A stretch of 64,000 nucleotides of DNA from JANLQX01 sp031418775 (lineage in GTDB: Bacteria > Actinomycetota > Acidimicrobiia > Acidimicrobiales > JANYDT01). Below are positions 44,669-53,683 of the stretch, piece by piece. Positions within the stretch are counted from its first letter, which is position 1. Each line of letters starts with the position of its first letter. The DNA is taken from contig JANOJN010000009.1 in NCBI GenBank assembly GCA_031418775.1, positions 1 through 64,000 of the forward strand, written 5' to 3'. A program made the position numbers and the translations under genes. The notes under the pieces are model-generated. The model was given only the letters and a program-made list of their open reading frames with translations. It had not been told where the DNA came from and ran no database searches.

Positions 44669-46638
44669 CAGGTCACCTGTCCGGGAAGGAGAGTCACTGC
44701 CTCGGCGAGCACCTGGTGGTCGTAGCTGAACACCAGCGCGTTGGGCGCGATGTCAATCCGTTGCGTCGCCTGGCCCCGCTGACCCGTGATGGGATCGGCG
44801 CCGAACAGGCGGGCGTCTTCAACGAGTTCAAGCCCCGGAATCCGTTGGAGCACCGCATACACCTCGCCCAGGAGGAGCGGTCGACCAAACGGCCATCCGG
44901 AACCGTTCGGGCCCCCTTCCAGGGGGCTGAAGTAACGGTAGAGGGCTGTCGATGCCAGCTCCTGCAGGCGTACGGGACTCTGATCCGCACGACACCTGAC
45001 CCGGGCGACAACGGTCACGCCCTGGTAGACGGGCGGTTCGACGCTGATACGCGTCCCTATCAATCGCCTCCGATCGAGAGTCTCCGCGATACGGGCCATG
45101 CTTGCCTCCGCTGGAAGCAGTTGTTCAAAGCGGATTCGGCCGGCTTCCGTTGGCACATCGGGAACCACAAGCACCCGCACTGCTCCCGCAGCCAGGCCAT
45201 CGGTTCCGGCCGGCACGCACTTCACGCGAGCCACTTCGGGGGCAGCCTCCCGAGAGAGCTCTTCGAAGTCTTCCACCGTGACCGCTCGACCGCGCGTGCG
45301 CAACATGATCGGACCACGGAGCTTCGCGTGGTCGAGACTTTCCGCGTCACGACCCCCCACTCCCGAGTAGCGATTCATCACCCGTGCGATCCCCGGAATC
45401 GATGAAGAGAGTATGCAAATGGCCAGCCGGGCGACGTTGCCGGACTCACCGCCGCCGACCGCGAAACGTCGAAGGCGCACATTCGCGCCTTTTACCGGGA
45501 TCGCGCCGAATGCCCGCAGGGTGCCGTCCTCCTGACGAAGCGCAGGGCCGAGGATCACCTCTCCGTCGACCCCGTCGATCTGATAGTGCCGATCTGTGGG
45601 GGAACTGTCGGCAAAGTGCGGCACCTCAGACCAGCGAACCCAGCCTTCCTCCTCCGCGACTTCGAGAAACGTCTCATCATGGCGCACGATAGGACGGTGC
45701 TGCACAGGGAACCGCTGTCCGGGTGAGCCATCGGACGACCCGAGCACCTCCTCGTCGACAACGCGTGCGTGAACGGCGTCGGAGGTACCTCCCATCGTAT
45801 GCGCGCGGATATCTGTGAGCAACGGACTGTGGCTGTACACCGGCTGGTTCTCGACCGCTTCGACCACCCGCGCCCGAACCCATGCCGCCCGCTGCTTGGC
45901 CATGATCGATGGACTGTGGCCACGAGGGAGATGGAGCACCACTTCCCCGTCACGATTCAGACCACCGGTCGTGTCTCGTTCGACTTCACAGCGAACCCAC
46001 TCATCGCCCGTCCAGGCTTCCCAGACCAGCGGGGGGTTGTCTGGGTCAACGCCGACTCCTTCGATCGTGCACTTCACCGTGAGTACCAAGATGTTCCGCG
46101 GTGCCGATTCCGTGAGTCCGATGTACAGCGCGTCGTCTTGCTTCGGTGGGATCGCGAAACACGAGAATCCACTTCGCTTCACCATCTCGTCGTCGTGGCT
46201 TCGTGTTCGATCGGGTTCGATCGAGGATCGCACGTTCTGTACCGAAACCGGAATCACGGCAAGGTCCTCGACGGTGGTGAACTCGATCGCCTCTTCGCGT
46301 TCGGTGCGTCGTGTCGCCACCTCGGTTCCTAGAGGGATACGACGAATCTCCGTCGGGATCGACGACATCCAAAAGGTCACGGGTACAGTGGCCGGCGAAG
46401 GCGGCGAACGACGCACCCCGATGAGCTCGAGGAACTTCACATAGTTGCGGTCTGGCACGCGGTTGAGTCGGTAGATGAGTTGGTCGGTCATCTGCGCGAA
46501 CAATTCGATGAGCGTGACACCGGGATCGGAGACGTTGTGGTCGGTCCATTCCGGGCAACGCTGCTGCACGAAACGTTTCGCATCATCGACGAGATCCTGA
46601 AATCGTCGATCGTCGAGGTTGGGGGCGGGCAACGACAT
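44668..46638 (-). CDS. Baseplate assembly protein, J-type (Afp11-like)
   Basis: The 656-residue product starts MSLPAPNLDDRRFQDLVDDA, then HNVSDPGVTLIELFAQMTDQ and LELIGV, which are hallmarks of the putative baseplate assembly family TIGR02243. The last part (about 450-640) is the gpJ-like region (VKCVPAGTDGLAAGAVRVLV, LIGTRISVEPPVYQGVTV). It forms the wedge with gp25 and the tail-protein-I homologue. AGGAG lies 5 bases before the ATG. Confidence 0.92.
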   Translation of the reverse strand: MSLPAPNLDDRRFQDLVDDAKRFVQQRCPEWTDHNVSDPGVTLIELFAQMTDQLIYRLNRVPDRNYVKFLELIGVRRSPPSPATVPVTFWMSSIPTEIRRIPLGTEVATRRTEREEAIEFTTVEDLAVIPVSVQNVRSSIEPDRTRSHDDEMVKRSGFSCFAIPPKQDDALYIGLTESAPRNILVLTVKCTIEGVGVDPDNPPLVWEAWTGDEWVRCEVERDTTGGLNRDGEVVLHLPRGHSPSIMAKQRAAWVRARVVEAVENQPVYSHSPLLTDIRAHTMGGTSDAVHARVVDEEVLGSSDGSPGQRFPVQHRPIVRHDETFLEVAEEEGWVRWSEVPHFADSSPTDRHYQIDGVDGEVILGPALRQEDGTLRAFGAIPVKGANVRLRRFAVGGGESGNVARLAICILSSSIPGIARVMNRYSGVGGRDAESLDHAKLRGPIMLRTRGRAVTVEDFEELSREAAPEVARVKCVPAGTDGLAAGAVRVLVVPDVPTEAGRIRFEQLLPAEASMARIAETLDRRRLIGTRISVEPPVYQGVTVVARVRCRADQSPVRLQELASTALYRYFSPLEGGPNGSGWPFGRPLLLGEVYAVLQRIPGLELVEDARLFGADPITGQRGQATQRIDIAPNALVFSYDHQVLAEAVTLLPGQVT

Positions 46639-46652
46639 AGGAACTCCTGGTG

Positions 46653-47048
46653 CTACTCGGCCGGGATCGTGTAGAAGGGGAACACGAGGTTGCGCGGGCT
46701 GTTCGTGTCATTCACCCGGTACTGAATATCTATGTAGACCACGGATTGATCTTCCCGGTCATAGGACACGTCAACTGCATCAACGGTTACGCGCGGCTCC
46801 CACCGCTCGAGTGACTCCCTCACCTCGAAAGCCAGCAAACCCGCCGTCCCGGCACTGACCGGAGCAAAGACGTAGTCGTGAATCCGGCAACCGAACTCCG
46901 GCCGCATCGCACGCTCACCGTACGACGTTGCCAAAACGATGCGCATCGACTCCTCGATCTCCCTTTCGTCGGATACGAAGGCGATCGCTCCGCGAGAATC
47001 CGTGCGCAACGGAAAGCCCCACCCGCGGCCGACGAACTCGTTACGCAT
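46653..47048 (-). CDS. gp25/GPW-type baseplate protein (Afp9-like)
   Basis: The 131-residue protein has FVSDEREIEESMRIVLAT, YGERAMRPEFGCRIHDYVF and EPRVTVDAVDV, the lysozyme-like gp25 family signature (EExxRxxLxTxxGERxxRPxFGxxL). It links sheath and baseplate in all contractile systems. It lies 14 bases before the J-type gene and 83 bases after the spike gene; that 83-base gap is where PAAR is usually found, but no gene is there. Confidence 0.95.
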   Translation of the reverse strand: MRNEFVGRGWGFPLRTDSRGAIAFVSDEREIEESMRIVLATSYGERAMRPEFGCRIHDYVFAPVSAGTAGLLAFEVRESLERWEPRVTVDAVDVSYDREDQSVVYIDIQYRVNDTNSPRNLVFPFYTIPAE

Positions 47049-47131
47049 GGCGCGACCTCGTTCCGGACTGGCTCACCAGCAGGTGACCGTTTCTTGCGTT
47101 CGAAGGCAGATGGCTCATTGGTTCCTGTCCA

Positions 47132-48922
47132 TCAGTTGAGGGTGATCAATCGACCATCGATGTCGACGGTTCCCGAGCCTTCAATCTTCACCGTTGAGCC
47201 CTTGATGGTGGCGTTCGCGCCGGCCTCCATCGTGATGTCTTGGGTGGCTTTGAACGTGATGTTCGCATAGGACTCGATGATGATGTCCTTCCTGGACGTG
47301 ACGTGCACCGTTCCGTCGGAGTTCACCGCGATGTCCGTCTCCGTTTGGTTCAACTTGAGCTTCAGCTTCCCGTCACCTGTGGTGAGGAGGACCCCCTTCT
47401 TGTCGTTACCGTCGAACATCACCATGGAGTGTCCGTCGCGACTGCGGAAACCCTTGATGACTCCGAGCCCGGCGCCGTCATAGAGCTGGTCTCCCCTGCC
47501 ATCGGCAACCGAATCACGCCCGTTGTAGAGCGTCCCGATGACGTAGGGTCGGCGAACATCACCCTGCTCGAACGCGACCAGCACTTCGTCCTCAACTTCC
47601 GGAAGCCAGACGAACCCGCGCTGGTCTCCTGCCGCCGGAAGGGCCATCCGCGCCCACCACGACTCGTAATCGTCGGACAGCCACGGAAACTTCAACTTCA
47701 CGCGGTGCATGCCTTCGGGATCTTGGGTGTTCGTCACCAGACCCACGACCACGCCGTAGATCGGCGGACCTCCAGCTGACGAAGCACCGCTGGTCGCCCC
47801 CATCGATGACAATCCGAGAAGCGACCGCTCCTGTCGACCGGCGACCGAGAACGAGGTCTTGTAACCCTGGCCGTCGAAGAAGTGTCGGCTTCCGGTCACC
47901 GTCCACGTACCGACGAACGGGGCAGCCACGGCCGAGATGCTCAGGGCGGCTCCGGCTCTTACCTTCTGGTTTCCGTTCGCAACGCCGTCGGCCTCGCCCA
48001 GAGCGGACGAGATCTGACGAGCCATACCCTTGGACACCTGGTCGGCCTCCGCCTGCGTTCCGATGGCCCGGTCGGTGACGACATAGGTCTTCGTCCCCTT
48101 CAGCACACCACCCAGTGCAACGGGTTTCGACGGCACAGCGGGCGCGTTGTTCTCTTCGTCGGGGGTCGCGGTCCCGATGACCGCCTGCTTGTCCAGGAAA
48201 TTCCAACCGCGTGACGAAACCTTCTCGACCTGGGCCACTGCAGAAATGCGTGGGTGGAACTCGAGGAGATCGGCTCCGAAAACCAACTGCAACGCATGGG
48301 TGGAGTCGAGGTTGCCCGCACCGGGAGCCCCCACGTTCACTTCCGCTCGCCGAAAGAAGAACTTCCCGTCGGACACTCCGGTCTCGAAGCCGATTTCTCG
48401 GGCTCGGGCCTTGATGAACTCCCAATCCGTGAGGTTCACCTGCGACACGTGATCGTGGACCATGCCCGAGTCCTCGATTTCGCCGAGATCGAGTTGACAG
48501 CGAGCGGCGAGGCGTTTCGCAATGTCGGAATCAGTGCGATTCAGATAGGCCTCGGTATGACGACCGCGGTGCATCCGGTGCGACGCATCGTACGCGCGCA
48601 CAACCACGCGCTGACCGAGAGCGTCGTAGTCAGCTTCGAGCCCGGTGATCTCGCCTTGGAAGAGCGGGGAAGTGCCATCCGCCCCACCCTTCCCCGATGA
48701 CACGATGGCGACCTCGATCTTCTTTCCGATAGCGACGTGCGCCTTGTCGAGCGAGTTGCGGGCGGGGTCGCGAATGACGATCGTCAACTTGTCAGGAAGA
48801 TGGAGGTGGTCGTCGATGACGAGAGACTCGAAGAGGTTGCAGACATCGGGGGGAACCTCGATTCCCTCGACCTGCACTACCGGCCAACCTTGACGTGTGC
48901 TTGGCGCCATAGCGGTGGTCAC
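47132..48922 (-). CDS. VgrG-like central spike protein (Afp8-type)
   Basis: The 596-residue protein has an N-terminal phage late-control gpD-like part (VNLTDWEFIKARAREIGFE, KFFFRRAEV), a gp5-like OB fold starting near 385 (YGVVVGLVTNTQDPEGMHRVKLKFPW, quoted here as VVGLVTNTQDPEGMHRVK) and a C-terminal beta-helix (KLKLNQTETDIAVNSDGTV, EAGANATIKGSTVKIEG). It trimerises into the spike under the tube. The GTG start overlaps the LysM gene stop (GTGA). Confidence 0.94.
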   Translation of the reverse strand: MTTAMAPSTRQGWPVVQVEGIEVPPDVCNLFESLVIDDHLHLPDKLTIVIRDPARNSLDKAHVAIGKKIEVAIVSSGKGGADGTSPLFQGEITGLEADYDALGQRVVVRAYDASHRMHRGRHTEAYLNRTDSDIAKRLAARCQLDLGEIEDSGMVHDHVSQVNLTDWEFIKARAREIGFETGVSDGKFFFRRAEVNVGAPGAGNLDSTHALQLVFGADLLEFHPRISAVAQVEKVSSRGWNFLDKQAVIGTATPDEENNAPAVPSKPVALGGVLKGTKTYVVTDRAIGTQAEADQVSKGMARQISSALGEADGVANGNQKVRAGAALSISAVAAPFVGTWTVTGSRHFFDGQGYKTSFSVAGRQERSLLGLSSMGATSGASSAGGPPIYGVVVGLVTNTQDPEGMHRVKLKFPWLSDDYESWWARMALPAAGDQRGFVWLPEVEDEVLVAFEQGDVRRPYVIGTLYNGRDSVADGRGDQLYDGAGLGVIKGFRSRDGHSMVMFDGNDKKGVLLTTGDGKLKLKLNQTETDIAVNSDGTVHVTSRKDIIIESYANITFKATQDITMEAGANATIKGSTVKIEGSGTVDIDGRLITLN

Positions 48923-49617
48923 CCGGAGAGGGCGGCCACGTCCTCGATCGGTGGGAGCAGCAGACGGGTACCCGGGCGAACGCGGAGCGGATCATCGATC
49001 CCGTTCGCGATCGCGAGACCGCGCCAGTATTCGGTTTGGTCGTAGTAGCGGAACGCGACGAGTGGCAGGGAATCGCCTTCGACGAGCAGATGACTCTGAT
49101 GACCGGCAAGCGAACCCGACGTCGGGTTCTGTTTCGGTCGATCCGGTGGAACTTCCTTGAGACTGACCTTCACCGATGCCCGTATCGGTGTCCCCTTTTC
49201 ATCAAAGAGCGTGAACGTCGCTTTGACCGATGCGACGTAGCACTTGAACCATGGCTTGCCCCAGTGGAGACAGACGAGCGGAGAGCTCGGCTTCTTCGTG
49301 GTTCGCGTACTCGCCGTCGGGCGAGTCCACGCAATGAGTGTGTCTACGTCCTTTCGGACGTCCCGCTTCTTCGACCGATCGGCACCCGAGCGATCCCACG
49401 AGTCGAGCACCAGGTCAAGATCCATGGAGCAGGGGTCCGGACCCTTGTATACGGGTACCGAGGCCTTCTTGTTACCAGCGTTTGTTCCCTGTTCCCACTT
49501 CGCTGTCGCGCCGATGTCAAGCTTCGTCGGGTTGAAGACGAACTCGACTTCCTTTTTCGTCTCCCCGTCAGTGTGGAAGTTCTCGACCACCATCAGCTTT
49601 CCGTATTCCAGTGTCAT
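48919..49617 (-). CDS. LysM-domain tube-to-spike adaptor (Afp7-like)
   Basis: The 232-residue protein has a first domain with VEFVFNPTKLDIGATAKWEQ and WGKPWFKCYVASVKATFTLF, and a C-terminal LysM (about 180-228; HLLVEGDSLPLVAFRYYD, WRGLAIANGIDDP). In eCIS and phage (T4 gp53/gp48 equivalents) this protein joins the tube start to the spike. ATG at 49617 overlaps the stop of the upstream tube gene (ATGA), which decides the start over an ATG four codons earlier. Confidence 0.92.
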   Translation of the reverse strand: MTLEYGKLMVVENFHTDGETKKEVEFVFNPTKLDIGATAKWEQGTNAGNKKASVPVYKGPDPCSMDLDLVLDSWDRSGADRSKKRDVRKDVDTLIAWTRPTASTRTTKKPSSPLVCLHWGKPWFKCYVASVKATFTLFDEKGTPIRASVKVSLKEVPPDRPKQNPTSGSLAGHQSHLLVEGDSLPLVAFRYYDQTEYWRGLAIANGIDDPLRVRPGTRLLLPPIEDVAALSG

Positions 49618-50057
49618 GCCGGCTTCCAATCAAACCCGTGGTAGATCAGCTCAAGCGTTTCCTTGGCCACGCCCGAGCCGTCGGTCGAGAAGTTCGGGCC
49701 GGTCCACTTGGCCGGATGGACCTCCTTCAACTCCCAGCGACAGATGGCCTTGCCCATGACGTCGAAGAGGGTGATCGTCGCCTGTCCCCTCTTCTGTCCA
49801 CCTTTGGCGTACTTCGAGAACCACGCCGCGGTCTTGCCGGATTCTTTCGTGAGGAGTCGGGAGAGTTTGACGTTCGTGTACTTCACGCGACCGGGAAGTT
49901 TGTACACATACGAATTGTTCCCGCCCTCGATGACCTCCTCGACGGTGTACTCCGCGGCGAGTCCTTCGCACCCGGTGAACTGCCCAAGATCAAGCCCGTC
50001 GACCTGGACCGAAAACTGCGCCAGAGCGTTGGGATGGCCGGGTTTCAGATCAGCCAT
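49614..50057 (-). CDS. Second inner-tube protein (Afp5-like, T4 gp19 family)
   Basis: The 147-residue protein has the tube-protein pattern: AQFSVQVDGLDLGQFTGCEG, a central LPGRVKYTNVKLSR, and a late LELIYHGFD strand. It diverges from the main tube gene at 53133. Its place beside LysM and spike genes suggests the first ring of the tube on the baseplate, as Afp5 is. Starts 3 bases after the stop of the 840-residue protein. Confidence 0.92.
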   Translation of the reverse strand: MADLKPGHPNALAQFSVQVDGLDLGQFTGCEGLAAEYTVEEVIEGGNNSYVYKLPGRVKYTNVKLSRLLTKESGKTAAWFSKYAKGGQKRGQATITLFDVMGKAICRWELKEVHPAKWTGPNFSTDGSGVAKETLELIYHGFDWKPA

Positions 50058-50060
50058 CGC

Positions 50061-52583
50061 TCACCGCGTCCCGTCGAGAACAAAACCGGCGCGTTCGCGA
50101 TCGTCGAGAAGTTCACGACGCAAACGGTGGCGGATGCGTTCGTAGAGCTTCCCGGCCAATCGATCAAGCTCCACGTCCGCCTGCGCAGACGTCGGCCCCG
50201 CGGCCCCGGCGGCCCCTCCCACGGCGGATTCACCCGCGCCTGCCGTCGATTCGCCCCCGCCGTTCGATGGGTGCTTAGGCGCCATCTCCGCGTCACCGTT
50301 CGCATGCTCGGAGGATGGCGAAGCGTGGTTCGACTGGCCCGATGCCTGCGCCGCGCCCAGTTGGGGTTCGCGTTGCAGCATGAGCACAGCCGCCGAGGAA
50401 GCCTGCGCGGCCGCACGGTTCACGTTGACCACGGGCAGGGAGGTTGCCCGACCTGCGGCGGGATCGGGAGTTCGGAGGAGCGGGCCGGCTTCCGCGCCGA
50501 CAGCGGCACCCGATCCAGTGACAAGAAGACTCGGAACCGGATACGTGTCCTCCCATTGCCGGAGCGGAACCGCCGGTTCGTCCTCGGTACGCTCGCCGAT
50601 TCGGAAGTGCGCCGACTCCGACGCGCCAGCGCTGTCACCGGAGGATTCGACGCGATCGGCCGTTGCACTTGCGGTTCCGGGACTCGTCGGTGAACCAGAC
50701 CCAGCGGGTGATCGTTGAGCGGTACCCGCTTGTCCGAGAGGTGCTGGTGACCAACCCGGGTCTTCCGTGGAACGCTGCGGCAAGAGAGCCGACGGAGCGT
50801 TACTCGAGCCGACTGGGCCGGTCGAAGTTGAGCGGTTCACGTTCGGGCTCGGGGTCGGCGTCACCATCGACTCACGACTGCCGGAGCGAGTCCGATTGTC
50901 CCCTCCAAAACCCGAAGGGCTCGACGAGTCCGTCGGCACCTCGACGTTGCGGTTGATCGGCGAACCGGGTCCTACTCCACCATTCTCGTGGGTACCCGAG
51001 CTCGGCGAATCGGAACCGGTCCCCCATCGGACTCGAACTGGTGTCACGCCGCGCTCGGTGCCCGCCACCGAAACCGGAGCCAACGATTCGTCGAGCGAAC
51101 GGTCGAGCCGCCGGTGCCCGACAAGCGGAGCGTGTTCGACAAGGCCGCTCAGCACCAGGGCTGGCGCCGCGTGCGACTCGGGATCCGATGACGTTGACTC
51201 ATCAGCGTCGATGGAGCCTGTTCTTCGGACCGGCGATTCCGGCGAGAATGACGAGCCGGATCCCGGCGACGCACCATCTGCGGACCTCCGAACAGAAGTC
51301 GAGTCCGGAGCGCCCGACGCCGAACTGAATCCGCGCACAACTTCACCCGTCGTCTCGGACGCCACCCCGCCGACACCAACTTCCACCGAACCTGTCGAGG
51401 ATGATGAACCGGGAGCGAGTGGCATCTCTGATTCGTTCCAGCCGGCGAACGGATCGGGCTCAGACAGTCGCGAGATCGCCGACGGAGGCAACGCGTTCAT
51501 CGGCATTCCCAAGCCAACCCTTCGGCCGACAGTCGGACGGATCTCCGGAACCGCGGACACGGAAGGCCCGACGGAGGAGTCGAACTCGGCTCCGTCGTCT
51601 TCACCCGAACGTGACCGGGGAGCGACCTGGCTGGAGTCCGCTAGCGGCATCGGTGTTCCATCCGCGGTCCGTGCCACAACCGACGGTGGTGCGGGCGAGG
51701 GCGAGGGCGCGAAAGCCGAGAGCGACACCGGCTCGTTGGCCGATCGCACCTCGATGACCCGACGCTGACGAGCGGTGACCGGCATGTCGCTCGGAGAAGC
51801 TGACTCGGTCGTGCCGGAGCCGGCTGGAGTTCGTGCGACCAACGAGGAGGCGCCAGAAGCAGCCAGAGATGGAGCGGCGAACGACGAGGCACTCGTCAAA
51901 GACATCGCGGGCACGAAATCCGAGAGCAGCGGTGATGTGGCGCCTAGCGCCCGCAAGGCGATCGGTTCTGGAGGAGGTTCGGTTTCCGCTTCAGACGCTG
52001 ACATCAACGAGGTGGGTGACGGCGAGGACTCGAAAGACATATCAACGGGTGAGCTCACCGATGGCCTCGGACGCGACGTGGGTGTCGAGTGCTCCTCAGT
52101 CGAGGGGCCCTCGCCGGCTGCCGTCTTCCGTCGCAAGACGAGGTCCGTACCCGCGAAATGTGTGGCCGGGAGGAGAGCCTCTGCCGACGCCGATACCGTG
52201 CGCAGCACCGACGCCACTGTGCCAATGGGACCGTCCGCGCGACGCTCATGGCCGAGAGGACGTGAGGTCGCGGCGAGCTGCGATACCGGGATATGCGCTG
52301 CGAGCGAGCGCTGCACCGCCATGTTCGCGGTGACCGGCATCGCGTTGTGCGCGAGCAACTCGGGCGGTGGCAACAGTCGCCAGCCTTGTGGTTCACGGGG
52401 TTGGCTGACGGCGGCCGTCGACTCCGCATCAGGCACCCGGTGGATCATCGACGTCGGATTTCCTGCGGGAGCGGTCGACGCGAGAGGACCATGATCAGTG
52501 TTTGCCGCACCATCCAGGGGCGCGTCCGAACTAAGGACAGTCGCACTGTCGTCGCTTCGCCTCCACACCTGCCACCAGGCCAT
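50061..52583 (-). CDS. 840-residue disordered Ser/Pro/Ala-rich protein in the tape-measure position
   Basis: The product is low-complexity, rich in Ser, Pro, Gly, Thr and Val, with almost no predicted fold from about 100 to 790. Two ends look ordered: the start (MAWWQVWRR) and a basic C-terminal helix with AGKLYERIRHRLRRELLDD and RERAG. Conserved C-terminal helices of this type recur in eCIS loci (from memory). It lies immediately downstream of the assembly-chaperone pair, exactly where phages keep the tape-measure gene, and upstream of the Afp5-like tube gene. It may be the tape measure or a tube-lumen protein, but it lacks the long helical regions normal for tape measures. Confidence 0.6.
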   Translation of the reverse strand: MAWWQVWRRSDDSATVLSSDAPLDGAANTDHGPLASTAPAGNPTSMIHRVPDAESTAAVSQPREPQGWRLLPPPELLAHNAMPVTANMAVQRSLAAHIPVSQLAATSRPLGHERRADGPIGTVASVLRTVSASAEALLPATHFAGTDLVLRRKTAAGEGPSTEEHSTPTSRPRPSVSSPVDMSFESSPSPTSLMSASEAETEPPPEPIALRALGATSPLLSDFVPAMSLTSASSFAAPSLAASGASSLVARTPAGSGTTESASPSDMPVTARQRRVIEVRSANEPVSLSAFAPSPSPAPPSVVARTADGTPMPLADSSQVAPRSRSGEDDGAEFDSSVGPSVSAVPEIRPTVGRRVGLGMPMNALPPSAISRLSEPDPFAGWNESEMPLAPGSSSSTGSVEVGVGGVASETTGEVVRGFSSASGAPDSTSVRRSADGASPGSGSSFSPESPVRRTGSIDADESTSSDPESHAAPALVLSGLVEHAPLVGHRRLDRSLDESLAPVSVAGTERGVTPVRVRWGTGSDSPSSGTHENGGVGPGSPINRNVEVPTDSSSPSGFGGDNRTRSGSRESMVTPTPSPNVNRSTSTGPVGSSNAPSALLPQRSTEDPGWSPAPLGQAGTAQRSPAGSGSPTSPGTASATADRVESSGDSAGASESAHFRIGERTEDEPAVPLRQWEDTYPVPSLLVTGSGAAVGAEAGPLLRTPDPAAGRATSLPVVNVNRAAAQASSAAVLMLQREPQLGAAQASGQSNHASPSSEHANGDAEMAPKHPSNGGGESTAGAGESAVGGAAGAAGPTSAQADVELDRLAGKLYERIRHRLRRELLDDRERAGFVLDGTR

Positions 52584-52605
52584 CTCTCACGCACCCCCAC
52601 CCATG

Positions 52606-52764
52606 TCAGTCGCTTTCACCCATGCGCCGATTGATCGACGCGATCTCATCTACGAAACGCCGACGTGTCGGATGGTCAAGGTCCAAGAGCTCATTCATGG
52701 ACCAGTGGAAGTGATATGCCACGTACGCGACCTCCTCATAGAGCCGGTCAGCCGCGTACGTCAG
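52606..52764 (-). CDS. Small eCIS protein, second member of the tail-assembly-chaperone pair (CTG start or -1 frameshift product)
   Basis: About 52 residues, LTYAADRLYEEVAYVAYHFH then LLDLDHPTRRRFVDEIASIN. Small proteins with this pattern follow the tube genes in many eCIS (from memory), usually starting at the (M/V)TYxADRL position. Here that codon is CTG, at 52764, overlapping the stop of the upstream gene as CTGA. No ATG, GTG or TTG lies at the right place; the first ATG (52824) is far inside the upstream gene. Translation may therefore use CTG, or come from a -1 frameshift at the G-run (52767-52773) making a fusion of about 174 residues. Confidence 0.75.
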   Translation of the reverse strand: MTYAADRLYEEVAYVAYHFHWSMNELLDLDHPTRRRFVDEIASINRRMGESD

Positions 52765-52773
52765 GATCCCCCC
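52721..52773 (-). promoter_or_regulatory. Candidate programmed -1 frameshift site: slippery heptamer plus stem-loop
   Basis: On the coding strand the heptamer G_GGG_GGA (52773-52767) is in the exact X_XXY_YYZ phase of the upstream gene. Five bases later begins ACGTACGCG (52761-52753), which pairs perfectly with CGCGTACGT (52729-52721), a 9-bp stem with a 23-base loop. A -1 slip enters the frame of the 52-residue protein and bypasses the TGA at 52763-52761. Confidence 0.65.
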
Positions 52774-53129
52774 GACGAACCACCTGCCACGTCCACGGCA
52801 AACGTGGAGTTGCATGAGGGACACTGCACGCTCGCACGTGTATGCCCTTCCTGGTTGATGCGTCGGTAGAGGTCCTGAAGAAAAGCCAGGTCCGAGGCGA
52901 ACAGATTCTCGATGATGTCGCCGTGCACACTCGAGAGCGTCCCGAGTTTCGTGACAACGCGGGCGAGAAGCACGACCGACAGGTAGGCCGGGTTGTCCTT
53001 GACACGCATGTCAGAGAGCGGGAGCAACTCGTCTCGAGCGGTCGCGAGACGCATCGTGCCGATTCGGTGCACGACACCTTCATCATCGACGAAGCCCCGT
53101 GGGAGCTCGAAGTCGTAGGTGGTCTGCAA
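52761..53129 (-). CDS. Tail-assembly-chaperone-like eCIS protein with CxxC
   Basis: The 122-residue protein starts with TTG, 3 bases after the tube gene stop. It reads TTYDFELPRGFVDDEGVVH, MRLATARDELLPL, a helical middle and a late CPSC (103-106), then glycine/serine residues ending at the G-run. The pattern matches the protein next to the tube gene in eCIS and the first tail-assembly chaperone (gpG/gp41-like) of contractile phages in position and size. The final codons GGG GGA TCC TGA contain the slippery site. Confidence 0.8.
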   Translation of the reverse strand: MQTTYDFELPRGFVDDEGVVHRIGTMRLATARDELLPLSDMRVKDNPAYLSVVLLARVVTKLGTLSSVHGDIIENLFASDLAFLQDLYRRINQEGHTRASVQCPSCNSTFAVDVAGGSSGGS

Positions 53130-53132
53130 GGC

Positions 53133-53600
53133 TCACTTCACTCGCTGCATACCCTCGTGCACGATCGTGACTTCTTCGAGCGCGAGGTTGTTGCTGGTTG
53201 CGTTGAGCTCGCCGCCTTTGTACTTCGAGATCCAGGCCTCGACGAACTCATAGCGCACGACCTCGTTCGAGCCCGACGGATCCTTGATGACGATTGCGCC
53301 GGTGAGACGCTTGAACCCTCCGGGTCGCTTGCCACCGATGTTCTGGGAGCCCAACGATTCGGCGAACTTCTTCCAGAGACCGGTGTCGGACGTCTGCCCC
53401 TTCTTCATCGTGACGGGCGTGTACTTGTTTGCTCCGGGAATCTTTCGGATGACCATCTTGCCGGTGCCGTCGGTTTCCTTCGACTCGATGATCTCCACTT
53501 CGACTTCGATACCGGAGCACTCCCGGAAGGAGCCGATCTGGACGCCGTCGAGCTCGAGGAAAAAGTTGAGACCTACTACCGGATCTTCACCAGCTGCCAT
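53133..53600 (-). CDS. Major inner-tube protein (Afp1-like, T4 gp19 family)
   Basis: The 155-residue protein has VGLNFFLELDGVQIGSFREC, IRKIPGANKYTPVTMKKGQT, LWKKFAESLG, and YEFVEAWISKYKGGELNA, the standard tube-protein core in T4-like and eCIS tubes (hexameric rings). It follows the sheath gene, as in all eCIS, after 83 bases. Abundant expression is expected. Confidence 0.95.
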   Translation of the reverse strand: MAAGEDPVVGLNFFLELDGVQIGSFRECSGIEVEVEIIESKETDGTGKMVIRKIPGANKYTPVTMKKGQTSDTGLWKKFAESLGSQNIGGKRPGGFKRLTGAIVIKDPSGSNEVVRYEFVEAWISKYKGGELNATSNNLALEEVTIVHEGMQRVK

Positions 53601-53683
53601 GTTGGGACTTCACTTTCGTTCCAGGGTTTGGACTTGTAACGCTTCGATTCGGATTGCTATCGGCCCCAAGACCGACGATCCGG

